DNA from: Harmothoe impar
Taxonomy: Eukaryota; Annelida; Polychaeta; Phyllodocida; Polynoidae
DNA length: 64,000 bases
Assembly (NCBI GenBank): GCA_947462335.1
Contig: OX381714.1
Location: 38,909,360 to 38,973,359 of the forward strand
Reading direction: 5' to 3'
A model generated the notes under the pieces. The model saw nothing but the letters and a program-made list of their open reading frames with translations, did not search any database and was not told the DNA's origin. Below are positions 1-11,430 of the stretch, one piece after another; within the stretch, counting starts at the first letter, position 1, and the number at the start of each line of letters is the position of its first letter. Made by a program: the position numbers and the translations under genes.

Positions 1-836
1 GGGTACTAGGTTCACTGGTCAACCTTTACCATATTGCAATTAGAACTGAACATGCCTCGGGCCTGCTAGAAGTGAATAGCATATAGCTACTCTGACTCCA
101 GGCTAGTCCTTAACGAGCAGAGAGGTGCCTCCCATGGTCTGTTAGCATGTCATTGAGGTAGCAGTTCATGGTGGGGAACCCTCCATGGTAGATACCATCA
201 CTACTACCATGAATACACGCATGTTGATATGACACGGCTGACACGGGAGGTATGATAGAAGGTTGTGAGGACACCAAATGCACACATAGAGGACCAATAG
301 TGCAACTGGGATAAGTCAACAATAACACTGGGTTTAGCAAATAAACATGTTTTTCTTTTGTAAAAATATATATATCAAGGATATTCAATATATCTGCGTC
401 TATCCTATCCTGGCTAGCACCACTCGTTTAGATTACGTCATAATCATGTAGAACTGACAGGCTTCTTGCCATTTTCACATAGTATTGATGTCATTTAGAC
501 AAGTGCTGTCTTCTGGGATAAAACTTTCTGATCGGTGCAATGTTTAGAGTATTTTAAATACTAGGGTACTCTTCACCAGGCAGGCTGATCTACATTTGGG
601 GTGCATCTATTAAGGTACTCTAATGATCGGATTGCCATCCCATATTGAAATAGGCCGTCGTCAAGGTTACATGACCCTTGTAGCAAAATGATTGTACAAA
701 GTCAACTGTAATCAGGTCCACTTGTAGTTTATTATTTACAACTATCCTATCTACTTAGCATAATTTTATTTGGCAGTCTTCCATATTGTTGTCTGAACTT
801 GGCACATATTCAAGAGGCTTGTGAGTCTGTAGTGAG
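1..836. other. No recognised gene
   Basis: AT-rich non-coding sequence. I find no reading frame with family-like residues or convincing splice sites, and no clear repeat before the palindromic element that begins at 837. Confidence 0.5.
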
Positions 837-1088
837 TTAACCCTTTAAGGGCCACATAGTGCTGTCATTTGCTATGTCCTCTGTTGTCATAATGTATGGA
901 TTTATTGAATACAGCGCCAGGGTTATATTCATGCATCATGCTGACCCATTATGAGTGTATCAACCCGGTAGGCTCTGCATAATGTATGAATGTTCCCCTG
1001 ACAAGTAGAATCACCAGGGCTGCATTTCTGCATCATGAAGACCACGTTCATAGCACATTAAAGCATTGTGCGGCCCTTAAAGGGTTAA
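837..1088. mobile_element. Palindromic MITE, TTAACCCTTTAAGG family, copy 1
   Basis: The ends are inverted repeats: TTAACCCTTTAAGGGCC on the left and its near reverse complement GGCCCTTAAAGGGTTAA on the right. The interior has several ATGCATCATG-like words. It is about 250 bp with no coding capacity. Related copies lie near 8129, 11587, 12159, 15483 and 16542, so this is a dispersed non-autonomous family. TTAA at both edges may be the target-site duplication. Confidence 0.75.
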
Positions 1089-3560
1089 CATACTATAGCC
1101 TGACTTCAAATGAAACATATCTATTTGTAAATGGAACTTTCAATTTTAGAAGTAAGATGTATGACAATAAAACGCCCCGTGCGACAGACGGTATATCACC
1201 AGTAGACACGGAATATATATTGTCTAAGCCACTGTGACACGTCAGTGACTACAGCCATCCAATACTGTAGATCTAAAAGGTCAGAGCAGACAAGAATAAT
1301 AATTTATCGATCCACCTGTTGGCATGAAACACTAGTTGAAGATAGGAAATGGCATGTTGACCCCCAGCTACTGAGTATTATTTTACCGACACATGTGACA
1401 TGTATATCGTGCATCTATACTATATATATATATACACATTTGTAACCCAGAACCACGATATGACATCACCTTTCTATGTAAATAATGGCAAAATGCCGAG
1501 TCATGTTTGGATATGCGGGACGTGTAGAGGGAGGGGGGGGGGGGGTACTCTGTCATCATCTGATGATCATTGATACTCATGGATCGTCCTTATAATCTGA
1601 ACACGCCTCCCTATGGCCTAAATAATAATTGTTATGTCATCAGTAGTAACACTCTCCAGACCCATGGGGAAATTCTCAAACGCATAGCGCTGCACAGAGA
1701 AAAGAAACAGAGTCAAAAGAGAGTCCAGGCTTGCATCCAGAATGACTCCCTTTTCATCCTCTCCTTTTGACTCTCTTAATGAAGGGAGTTGATACATGAC
1801 TAGTTATGTGACTCCCCTAAGATTGTAATTCTGACAGTAAATGTTGATGCTACAATGATGTACATAATATTATTTTACGATGGATGCGAAATGTTGTTTT
1901 AAGAAATTAGATTTAGATCTTTAGTGTAATCAAGTGTGATTAACCTAATGATCCATAATGAGATCAGGTGGAGATGGCACACTCCCTCTCCTTTGGGAAA
2001 CGCTGGGTGCGCCCCTGGAGATGGATTTACAAAATGACCAGTCAGGATCCCTTTTATTTCTGTCTGGGTGGAACTGGTTTGGGTGGTTGGCAGTCAGGGG
2101 TGGGGTGGGGATGCTAATGGGGTCAGTGATGTAGCCTCCCACCATCAGCCATTGCTGATCAATATGCAGATTAGTCAAATACACTCATCAGGAGTCACCA
2201 GCGAGTTAACCCTAGGATACTTGTTTAAACCCGCAGGTCTCGGTACCCCTCCAGTCGGAGTGGAGTCGGGACAGGTACTCAGCGCTATATATAGGGGCAC
2301 TGGGCCTTTAACTCTTAAACATTAGGGTAGATTCACATTGAGTCGGACACATACTTGATGCTGTACTTACCAACTGCTTACACGTGTGTGAAATCGTTCC
2401 TGAATTTAAAGGCATGTCTCGTCCTTAGACCGCAATGGCCGAGGATTCAAATGCCAGCCTTTTGCTTATGAATTTAAATATCTTTCACCCCTGGGCCTAT
2501 ACGAAACCAGCACTTATATGTGATACAGTAACGCATACATTTATTTCAATACCCATATGGCGCTTATTCGAGACCTATGATTATTATCAAAATGCCCTGT
2601 GCTTAAACACCGCAATTACAGTTAATAGTGCAGACTGTCAGCAATCTTACCGAAGCTCCGTTAAGTATATTGAATGAATGTGTGTGAGGTTGAGGTTGAC
2701 AGATAATTGCTGGCTTATTTCCTATAGGACTTTGCCACTCCCTTTCTAAGGGAGATTCATTGGCCCAAACGTTGATAATGACAGTCCCAAACGTAATCCT
2801 TCAAATATTATGACAGTAAAATGACTTTACAAGGGGGGCTAGGCGCCTATATAATCCAACCGAGGGGTGGGTAAGTATTCTATGAGATTGCACGCAGACT
2901 ATGATATAAACGTCTGATAAGCAAACAAATAGATATGCATGGGGGGATTATGCAATTATCCTTTCACTACTTTCAGACTAGTCAATGCAATTTCCTCCTT
3001 ATATGGCAGAATACAGTACAGTTGGTAGGTTTGTCTACAAACTGTGTCAAGTTCCGTTGATGGATCTGTCATAGACAAAGTAAATAATAGTACCCCCTCA
3101 ATGGTACAACTCGGGTCTAAATCTGACCTTGACTGGCCCACTATTACCGTGTAAGCCCACTTAGATTGTTTGGGCGGTGATTCCACTATTTATATGACAT
3201 GTATTGGGAAAAGGGACCTTAGTATACCCTACACCAAGGCCCATTTTCGGAGATCGTGTATGATGAGTAGCATTTATCAAAATGGCTATATCTCTTTTTG
3301 CATGAAAGATATCGGCATGATATGCTCTGCTTTTATTTTTATGGAATATGGCAGTCCCCTCTGATTCAACCAAAGAATGCAGTATTTTGCACACAGTGTG
3401 AAATAACTAATGCATATAATTCACGACCCTGTGACGTCATCAAAATGGTGGTTTGTTAACATTTGAACACTGTAGAAAAGGGCTATTTATCATAGTTTTC
3501 GTAATTTGAATCGTAAAAACAGGAAAAAATTAACACAAAGTCACACTCTTTTTAGTCAGC
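1089..3560. other. Non-coding stretch with transposon fragments
   Basis: No gene recognised. A fragment at about 1691-1800 starts GCACAGAGAAAAGAAACAG, the terminus used by other elements in this window. A run of 13 G lies near 1533. At about 2323-2360 is a single end of the TAGGGTAGATTCAC family that is complete at 42556-42786. The open frames here have no recognisable family residues. Confidence 0.45.
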
Positions 3561-3609
3561 TGACCATGGAAATTCACGAACACATCACGCACCCTCTGTC
3601 TTTGTCTGG

Positions 3610-3906
3610 TATATGTACATAGACATGTTACACACCCTCAGCTCTGTCTCTGTCTGCTCTATGTATGAAGACGTCACCAGGGTACACACACCCTCAGCTC
3701 TGTCTCTGTCTGCTCTATGTATGAAGACGTCACTATGGTACACACACCCTCAGCTCTGTCTCTGTCTGCTCTATGTATGAAGACGTCACTATGGTACACA
3801 CACCCTCAGCTCTGTCTCTGTCTGCTCTATGTATGAAGATGTCACTATGGTACACACCCCCTCAGCTCTGTCTCTGTCTGCTCTATGTATGAAGACGTCA
3901 CCAGGG
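3610..3906. repeat. 56-bp satellite array, left part
   Basis: About five tandem units of 56 bp (core words CAGCTCTGTCTCTGTCTGCT and TATGTATGAAGACGTCAC). The array is interrupted at about 3907 by a terminal-inverted-repeat element and resumes at about 5677. Each unit carries GACGTCA, the core of a CRE-type site. Confidence 0.9.
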
Positions 3907-4294
3907 TACCCAGTAAACACAGCTACGTTATTTGAACGTCATTTCAACACGTAATACAACGTTGCAATGTAAGGGTTTATTTAGGTTATTTTACGTAATT
4001 CAACGTAATAAAACGTTTAAAACACGTTTATATCACGTAATTTGCAGGTTCATTTACGTAGGTAAAATAACGTAGTTTAACGTTAGATAACGTTATGTAA
4101 ATGTTAACAAATTGGGATCGAATCCTGTAAACAGAAGTTCTCTTTTATTTAAATATAGAGAGTCTCGCAAGGTGAGAGAAAGAGAGAGACATGAATATAA
4201 TTTACAATCCCACTTTTAAACTTTTTATCGTATAAAAAGGACAGGTCTGATACACATTTTTAAACTCATCTCTAAATAGAGGACTGCTAGATTC

Positions 4295-4447
4295 CAGGGG
4301 CGTGGCAAGCAGTTTCAACGTAGGGGGGACTGAGAGTATTTTGACCCTTTTTGGCCCCTTTTTACTTGACCTTTTTGGTTTGACCTTTTTTGGAGGTCAA
4401 AAGTGGGGGGACATATCCCCCCCGTCCCCCCGGTTGCCACGCCCCTG
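4295..4447. mobile_element. Small MITE with CAGGGGCGTGGC ends
   Basis: It starts CAGGGGCGTGGCAAGC and ends GGTTGCCACGCCCCTG, an inverted pair 150 bp apart. The interior is rich in T and G runs. A second, less complete copy starts at 55506. Elements with CAGGGGCGTRGC ends are common in marine animal genomes. Confidence 0.75.
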
Positions 4448-4553
4448 TAGATACAGGACTCGAACCAACACGCTATCAAGGATAAAATTTCATTAAAATT
4501 AGTATGTAATGAGTAGCAGTTTGGAATTGCAACGTTCTGGCTGTTTACTGAGT

Positions 4554-4627
4554 TGCCCTAGTGGGGCTTGAACTGGGGACCCCGGTATCCCTGCCTGACC
4601 TTTTAACCTACTGAGCTATGGAGGCAG
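4554..4627 (-). pseudogene. tRNA-like relic or SINE head
   Basis: On the minus strand TAGCTCAGTAGG fits the internal A box and AGTTCAAGCCC fits the B box of RNA polymerase III promoters. The ends do not form a convincing acceptor stem and no clean anticodon stem is visible. A decayed tRNA or tRNA-derived SINE head is more likely than a working tRNA. Confidence 0.5.
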
Positions 4628-4689
4628 GTGGGAAAAGGTGAGCTACAGAGCTGTCATATTGGTGATATTTCAAAATAGTTAGTATCAAT

Positions 4690-4803
4690 AGGGACCTTTA
4701 GCAAAGCCGACGTAGCTCATTAAACGTAGATGTAGTTAGTGCTAAAGGGATAGGCTACGTCTTTGTTTAATGAGCTTTTACGTAGTTGCTAAAGGTCCCT
4801 ACT
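4690..4803. mobile_element. Palindromic MITE, TAGGGACCTTTAGCAAA family, copy 1
   Basis: An inverted repeat with ends TAGGGACCTTTAGCAAAGCC and TTGCTAAAGGTCCCTA, with GAGCTCATTAAACG-like words near both ends. It is about 114 bp long. It lies next to a second copy and near a half copy at about 5247-5295. Confidence 0.8.
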
Positions 4804-4823
4804 ATACAGAAAACCACTGTGTA

Positions 4824-4986
4824 TAGGGACCTTTAGCAAACCCAACGTAGCAAAGGAACACAATTATTTTGTAATATAAACCTTTAGCAAACCTGACATA
4901 GCTTATTTAACCCAGCCATATCCTATGCTTTCAGCAGTGCTACGTCTGTGTTTGATGAGCTTTTACGTGGTTGCTAAAGGTCCCTG
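4824..4986. mobile_element. Palindromic MITE, TAGGGACCTTTAGCAAA family, copy 2
   Basis: Same terminal words as the neighbour at 4690-4803, starting TAGGGACCTTTAGCAAACCC and ending TTGCTAAAGGTCCCT. The interior has diverged. Confidence 0.75.
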
Positions 4987-5086
4987 TTGCATTAGAGACC
5001 CGTCTACAGTATAGCCACACCAAGGACATTGAGGGCCTTCAGTTAGCACAATATGTCTGTAGCTCTGAACTTCTACTGAACAACTG

Positions 5087-5160
5087 GATCCGTGGCCCAG
5101 TTCTCAAGAGGGTTGGTCATGAAGGCCGAAGGTCTTGAGTTCGAGCCTCAACCATATCAC
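5087..5160 (+). pseudogene. Possible tRNA-like relic
   Basis: TGGCCCAGTTCTCAAGAGGG resembles a long D arm and GAGTTCGAGCCTC a T arm. The stems do not close well. It may be a decayed tRNA-Leu/Ser-like copy or SINE head. Confidence 0.25.
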
Positions 5161-5676
5161 TTCCCAACATTTTCTTAGACTAGTACAATATACATGTACA
5201 TGTATTACTAATGTCTGTGTCTCATGAGATCGGGCCATTGTCATAGTAGGGACCTTTTGCAACCATGTAAAAGCTCATTAAACGCAGACGTAGGTTTCGA
5301 CTGTGGATCCATAGATACCTGGCTCGATCCACATTGAGGCAGAATTAAATTCCCTCTATACTAGTACTGTAGTCTAAAGTCCATGTGGGTTGGGTAAGAT
5401 GATAATCTTCTTTTCAACTTTGAAATAACAGCCCATTTAAAATAGGTTGTTAGATATAATTTTAGGTAAATTTATTTTAGGTTATTTTAGGTAAATTACC
5501 TAAATTAACCTATATGAACGTTTAAAGAACGTGTGTTGAACATTAGTTTACGTTCAATTACGTTCAAATACTTAAAATAACCCTTACATTAGAACGTTAT
5601 TTCACGTAGTAAAGTTACGTTATTTACACTTAGAAATAACGTTATTTGAACGTAAATTAACGTAACTGTGTTTACT

Positions 5677-7485
5677 GGGTACACACACCCTCAGCACTGT
5701 CCCTGTCTGCTCTATGTATGAAGACGTCATCAGGGTACACACACCCTCAGCTCTGTCTCTGTCTGCTCTATGTATGAAGACGTCACCAGGGTACACACAC
5801 CCTCAGCTCTGTCTCTGTCTGCTCTATGTATGAAGACGTCACTATGGTACACACACCCTCAGCTCTGTCTCTGTCTGCTCTATGTATGAAGACGTCACCA
5901 GGGTACACACACCCTCAGCTCTGTCCCTGTCTGCTCTATGTATGAAGACGTCATCAGGGTACACACACCCTCAGCTCTGTCTCTGTCTGCTCTATGTATG
6001 AAGACGTCACTATGGTACACACACCCTCAGCTCTGTCTCTGTCTGCTCTATGTATAAAGACGTCATCAGGGTACATACATCCTCAGCTCTGTCTCTGTCT
6101 GCTCTATGTATAAAGACGTCACCAGGGTACACACACCCTCAGCTCTGTCTCTGCTCTATGTATAAAGACGTCACCAGGGTACACACACCCTCAGCTCTGT
6201 CTCTGTTCTATGTATAAAGACGTCACCAGGGTACACACACCCTCAGCTCTGTCCCTGTCTGCTCAATGGATAAAAACGTCACCAGGGTACACACACCCTC
6301 AGCTCTGTCCCTGTCTGCTCTATGTATAAAGACATCACCAGGGTACACACACCCTCAGCTCTGTCTCTGTCTGCTCTATGTATAAAGACGTCATCAGGGT
6401 ACACACATCCTCAGCTCTGTCTCTGTCTGCTCTATGTATAAAGACGTCACCAGGGTACACACACCCTCAGCTCTGTCTCTGCTCTATGTATAAAGACGTC
6501 ACCAGGGTACACACACCCTCAGCTCTGTCTCTGTTCTATGTATAAAGACGTCACCAGGGTACACACACCCTCAGCTCTGTCCCTGTCTGCTCTATGTATA
6601 AAGACATCACCAGGGTACACACACCCTCAGCTCTGTCCCTGTCTGCTCAATGGATAAAGACGTCACCAGGGTACACACACCCTCAGCCCTGTCTCTGTCT
6701 GCTCAATGGATAAAGATGTCACCAGGGTGCACACCCTCAGCTCTGTCTCTGTCTCTGCTCTATGTATAAAGACGTCATCAGGGTACACATACCCTCAGCT
6801 CTGTCCCTGTCTGCTCTTTGTTTAACGATGTCACCAGGGTACACACACCCTCAGCTCTGTCCTTGTCTGCTCTATGTATAAAGACGTCACTAGGGTACAC
6901 ACACCCTCAGCCCTGTCTCTGTCTGCTCTATGTATAAAGATGTCACCAGGGTACACACACCCTCAGCTCTGTCCCTGTCTGCTCTATGTTTAACGACGTC
7001 ACCAGGGTACACACACCCTCAGCTCTGTCCCTGTCTGCTCTATGTATAAAGACATCACTATGGTACACACACCCTCAGCCCTGTCTCTGTCTGCTCTATG
7101 TATAAAGATGTCACCAGGGTACACACACCCTCAGCTCTGTCTCTGTCTGCACTCTGTATAAAGACGTCACCAGGGTACACACACCCTCAGCTCTGTCCCT
7201 GTCTGCTCTATGTGTAAAGACATCACCAGGGTACACACACCCTCAGCTCTGTCCCTGTCTGCTCTATGTGTAAAGACATCACCAGGGTACACACACCCTC
7301 AGCTCTGTCCCTGTCTGCTCTGTGTATAAAGACATCACCAGGGTACACACACCCTCAGCTCTGTCCCTGTCTGCTCTATGTATAAAGACGTCACCAGGGT
7401 ACAACCATGACCCACCCTCAGCTCTGTCTCTGCTCTATGTATAAAAACATTAGCTCTGCCTCTGTCTGCTCTGTATAGAGACGCC
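5677..7485. repeat. 56-bp satellite array, right part
   Basis: About 32 tandem units of a 56-bp repeat. Some units are about 6 bp or more shorter because one CTGTCT step is missing. Most carry TAAAGACGTCACCAGGGTAC, while units nearest the inserted element carry TATGAAGACGTCAC as in the left part. That supports one array split by the insertion. The last units near 7400-7480 decay. Confidence 0.9.
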
Positions 7486-8128
7486 AGTAGGGAATATCGA
7501 GTTTTGTCTCCGGTCACGTAGCCTCCTGATTGCCTTGGGCTGCTGTGTGCTGTAGTTACAAAAGGCGTCTTGTCGCCTTCATTAGTGGAACTTCCTGGCT
7601 GACCTGAATACAGAAAGAGCAGTGGTTTTCTAGGTTAGAAAGTTCCTTGGAAATATCAAATAAAGGTTGTTCTCCTAGTTCTAATTGATAAAATGATTGA
7701 AATAGAAGTGTAAACTATAAATTTGCATGTTGTCCGGAGGCACGGGAGGGACAGGGTAATATTGCTGCGTTGTTTAGATTCAAAAGAACACTCTAATCAT
7801 TGAACACTCTAATTTGTATATATGTGGGCGTAGTCGTTCACGGGATGGGGCACACGTCTCTTTTTTTACATTGTTTGTGGATATTTACAATTGACAATGG
7901 AATTGTATTAGTGTACCGGTAGTATGCCTTTTAAACACAATGATGTACCTATAATGCATTATGAGTTATTGCTTTCTTTACAACTTGCCAGATACGAGTA
8001 AAATTTTAGCTTAAGATTAGTATTACAAGTTCGTATCCTCCATTAAATACAATCTTTCGTCCCCCATGGCCTGTGTCAGCATCAGATCAACCATTTGTTT
8101 TATCATTTTTAGCCTAAATAATGGCAGT
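7486..8128. other. No recognised gene
   Basis: Non-coding by eye; no family-like frame or repeat that I can name. Confidence 0.4.
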
Positions 8129-8346
8129 TTAACCCTTTAAGGATGCATGTCAGTAAAAGATGACATTTCTCGGCACGATGCACCAACGCAGCCCCGGCAA
8201 CTAACTCACTGGTGCCGCATTGGTGCATCATGCAGACCCTTCAGGAGTGTCTCAACCTGCACTGGCAAGTTACTCACCAGGGCTGCATTCATTCATCAAG
8301 GGCATGATGCATAAATTAGGGCATGATGTCGTCCTTAAGGGGTTAA
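8129..8346. mobile_element. Palindromic MITE, TTAACCCTTTAAGG family, copy 2
   Basis: Left end TTAACCCTTTAAGGATGC, right end CCTTAAGGGGTTAA, with ATGATGCA words inside as in the copy at 837-1088. Confidence 0.7.
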
Positions 8347-8521
8347 AATTGAAAATGACATGAAATAAAGGAAAAAGGCTTACTCATCAGGGTCTATTTT
8401 CACCTTCACACGCTGAACCCTGTGTCGTATCACATGCACACACAAAGAACGGTATAAAAAAAAGAGTCTATATACACACTTCAATGCGAAGGTTGGTTTG
8501 TTCCTCGAGTCGTTGAAGTAT

Positions 8522-8760
8522 CACAGAGAGAAGAAGTAGAATCACTGTAACTCTCAAATGGGAGTCCAGCCCCTATCACTGAGGTAACTCTCCCCACAAC
8601 TCTAAAGTGACTCCCAATCATTAGGGAGTCTTAGAATAGGAGTCATTATAGAGTTATTTTGGAGTCCTGCTAATGTTAAGGAGTCACGTTAGAGTCCTGG
8701 GGAGAGTTACCCAAGTGATCACGTCGGGAGTCACAGTGATTCTACTTATTTTCTGTGTGT
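8522..8760. mobile_element. CACAGAGARAAGAAGTAGA palindromic MITE, copy 1
   Basis: Ends CACAGAGAGAAGAAGTAGAA and TTCTACTTATTTTCTGTGTG are inverted. The interior holds GAGTCAC/GTGACTC words arranged as a near palindrome, so the single strand could fold along its whole length. Near-identical copies are at 49485-49714 and 55781-56012. Confidence 0.85.
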
Positions 8761-11430
8761 ACCCTATGTAGGCCTACAGATGTTGGTTTGGAGATACAAC
8801 CTTCATGAACCCACGAGCAGTAAGCACCAAGGTCAAAGGCAAAGGCAGGGTCACTTGGGAGTGCGTACAAACCCCAGTACAGACATCTATTTATCTTACT
8901 TGTCGAGAACAAATAATGCAAGCGTATATCTCAAATGACAGATATAAACAGAGTGAAATATACGTATACAACAAGGGCAGCAGTGTTGAAAGGGATTTGT
9001 CTTTTTGTATAGAGAAAGTAAGCCAGGGTAACAATGCAAAGACTTTCTCAAAACAAGATAAGGTTCTGTTTAGTTCTGGCAATATCTGGATTTAATAGCT
9101 CTGCTTATTAGATGATGCTATCGTGACCACTTTTGGAATTTCGATGTCGGCCTATTTTGTGTCTCCGTTCAAGCTTTTGTCCCTATAATATATGACTCAA
9201 TCAGCCCTACTGTGTATACTTTATGTATACATTACATAGAGCAGATAGAGCATTTATAAAATAAACATCGAGCCTTCCCCTGTACCCAGTCCTTTACTGG
9301 ACATTGTACAAATGGCCCCATTGTTCCATCTGGTTGGGAACAATGTTAAACATGTAGAGCTGAAATTACCAATCTTCCCAACATATTCAAGGGAATGTAG
9401 TATACATTCGCAGAAGCGGTAAGTAGCCCCAAAATGTCATCGGAAAAGTGCCTCAATGAAGAAAAGTATTGGCACGGTAACACAATCTGAACTAGCGATG
9501 AATTTATGTATTGCAAAAACAGTACCTTATGATCCCAGTAAGTTAGCAGAGTGAATAAAAGTCCACAATGACCAATAATCGGCAATAAAACTTGGAATTG
9601 ATTCAAAGACATGATTGCGTGCGTTGATCAAAGAGATATATACGTGTATATAAGCGCACTGCTCATTTATAGTAGGCTGTACATCAACATGAAGTTGGGT
9701 ATTTACAGCTACTAGAGTGCTATTGTTGCATTAATTACGTATTAAATCATGAATTGCAAAACTCATCCAGGCATGGTCAAACTAGAAACCACAGTTTATA
9801 TTACTCAGATACATAGATTCAGTATTGAGCTACGTCTTTGTTTAATTAATGAACCTATTAGTGCATACAATCTTAGAGAATAGAATACCATATAAATGCG
9901 TTTTGGACACAGGCAAAAACTTTTTGGGATTTGTATCCAGTCTCCTAGGATCTGAGGGTAACAACCACAGGACAATAGTGTGGTGATGGGCTGTTTATTA
10001 TTTTGGTTGTAAAGTCTTTATTATTCAGGATTATAATATGTAAGCGTTGGTGGGTTTATTAATGCAAACTTGGATGCATATTTGAAAGTCACTAATGTCC
10101 CAAGTTAGAGTGCATTTAACAGGGGCGAACTGAGGTTACCTTCTTGAGGAAGGACCATGGATCAAGAAAAACTTGGCACATACTGGAGAGGTTTGGCCAA
10201 AATTTTGTCACAAACCATGATAGATAAAGACCAAGTGGTTGCAGAGTATAAAGAAGATGTAGAAGAAATACCACTGTTAGCTACAAAGTCTGAGAAATTG
10301 TGAGCAACACATGTGTGTGTGTAAGGGAAAGCCATTATTTCCAGCAGATTGTAAAGTGTCCAGACAAAAAATCCAAGGAGCTCTTATAAATATGATATTG
10401 ATCAGGGACAGGTTCTTATCAGTACCAAAGGCTATGGTCCACACAGCCAAAGATGACCGTTGTTAGTCTTGCACCCACATCCTCCCAAGATCTGCAGACA
10501 ATTACCCAAAGGGTCTGCCCCATGACTTTGTACAGAATAAGGCATCCAAATGAATCTGCAAGGAATGTGAATTACACCTAACATCAATTAGGTCAGTCAC
10601 TTGACATCTGAAGACATGTGGCCAAAGGAGGAAGAAAGGAGAGAAAGGTTCATCCAGCATGACCTATAGTCTGATTCTAGTACGTATCATTCCAGTATGT
10701 ATTGCCGCTGAGCAATAATGTGAACTCATGTATGCTATCCAGAACATGGGCTATGAAGATCTAGTGTGGATAGAGCAAGTATTTTGATACCACACAAGAA
10801 TGGATCCACGTGGGGAGACACCCTTTTCTCAAGTTCTGGATCAACCCCTGCCACAGGTTTGCCAACACAAGAGGAGTGACAGGATAGCAGTGGTACACCT
10901 GTTATTCCTGTAAACACCGTCAAGAATCTATGGATCGAGGATACCTCAGCCACAGAGATCTAGAGTGCCATGACTATTGGTGTGAACATGATACTTTGAA
11001 CAAACTTAATCAAAAGGTTGTCTTTTCAATAAAAAAACCCATTAACATTGGGTCTAAAGGTATTTCATAAGCCTTATAAACAATAACTGGGTTAAGATTT
11101 TACTTTTTTTAATAGGTTTATTGACCATAAGTTCATGTAAAGGTAGAAATTTAATGCATGTATGTTCTTTTATCAAATTATGGGACTAGACTGATACGGT
11201 AGCTAATTATACTCAAAGGGGGGGGGTGTCAGCAGATTTATGACATACTTTCTAGGGGGTGTCAGAAAAAGTGTGACAAAGTGTGACATGGGGGTGGGGG
11301 GGGATGTTCAAAATGGCCCAAAAAAGCCTGACATACTTTATGGACGGCCCCTATGTACTACATCAAACTGTAGCTACCATAGTTATTTTAGTGAAGGTCC
11401 CTAACCCTATCTTTGTTCACTTAACAACAG
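8761..11430. other. No confident gene; two weak coding-like tracts
   Basis: A minus-strand frame at 9346-9612 starts with Met, is partly hydrophobic, and has TATAAATGAG about 60 bases upstream on its strand. It matches no family I know. At about 10155-10980 short open stretches alternate between plus-strand frames like a decayed coding element. The missing first exon of the SLC16-like gene was sought here, using the usual DGGWGW-type TM1 signature, and was not found. Confidence 0.35.

Larger units (their letters stand above)
3906..5679. mobile_element. 1.8-kb TIR element inserted in the satellite
   Basis: Left end CCCAGTAAACACAG and right end CTGTGTTTACTGGG are inverted copies. Imperfect similarity runs inward about 200 bp on each side, including the word AATGTAAGGGTT and many AACGTTA words. 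The outer dinucleotide TA is present on both sides and may be the target duplication. The interior carries no transposase that I can see; instead it holds nested small elements and tRNA-like relics. A related left end occurs at about 46266. Confidence 0.75.

Noticed and set aside
4554..4627. Functional tRNA gene
   Set aside because: The internal promoter boxes are present but the acceptor and anticodon stems do not pair.
3610..7485. CRISPR-like array
   Set aside because: Units are contiguous with no unique spacers, and the DNA is animal; it is a satellite.
10155..10980. Decayed coding element
   Set aside because: Short open stretches change frame repeatedly and I could not name a family, so no gene is called.
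11283..11430. Met at 11283 as start of the transporter
   Set aside because: The residues before GPIAGV are not transporter-like, and a standard acceptor (TTAACAACAG) lies at 11430.
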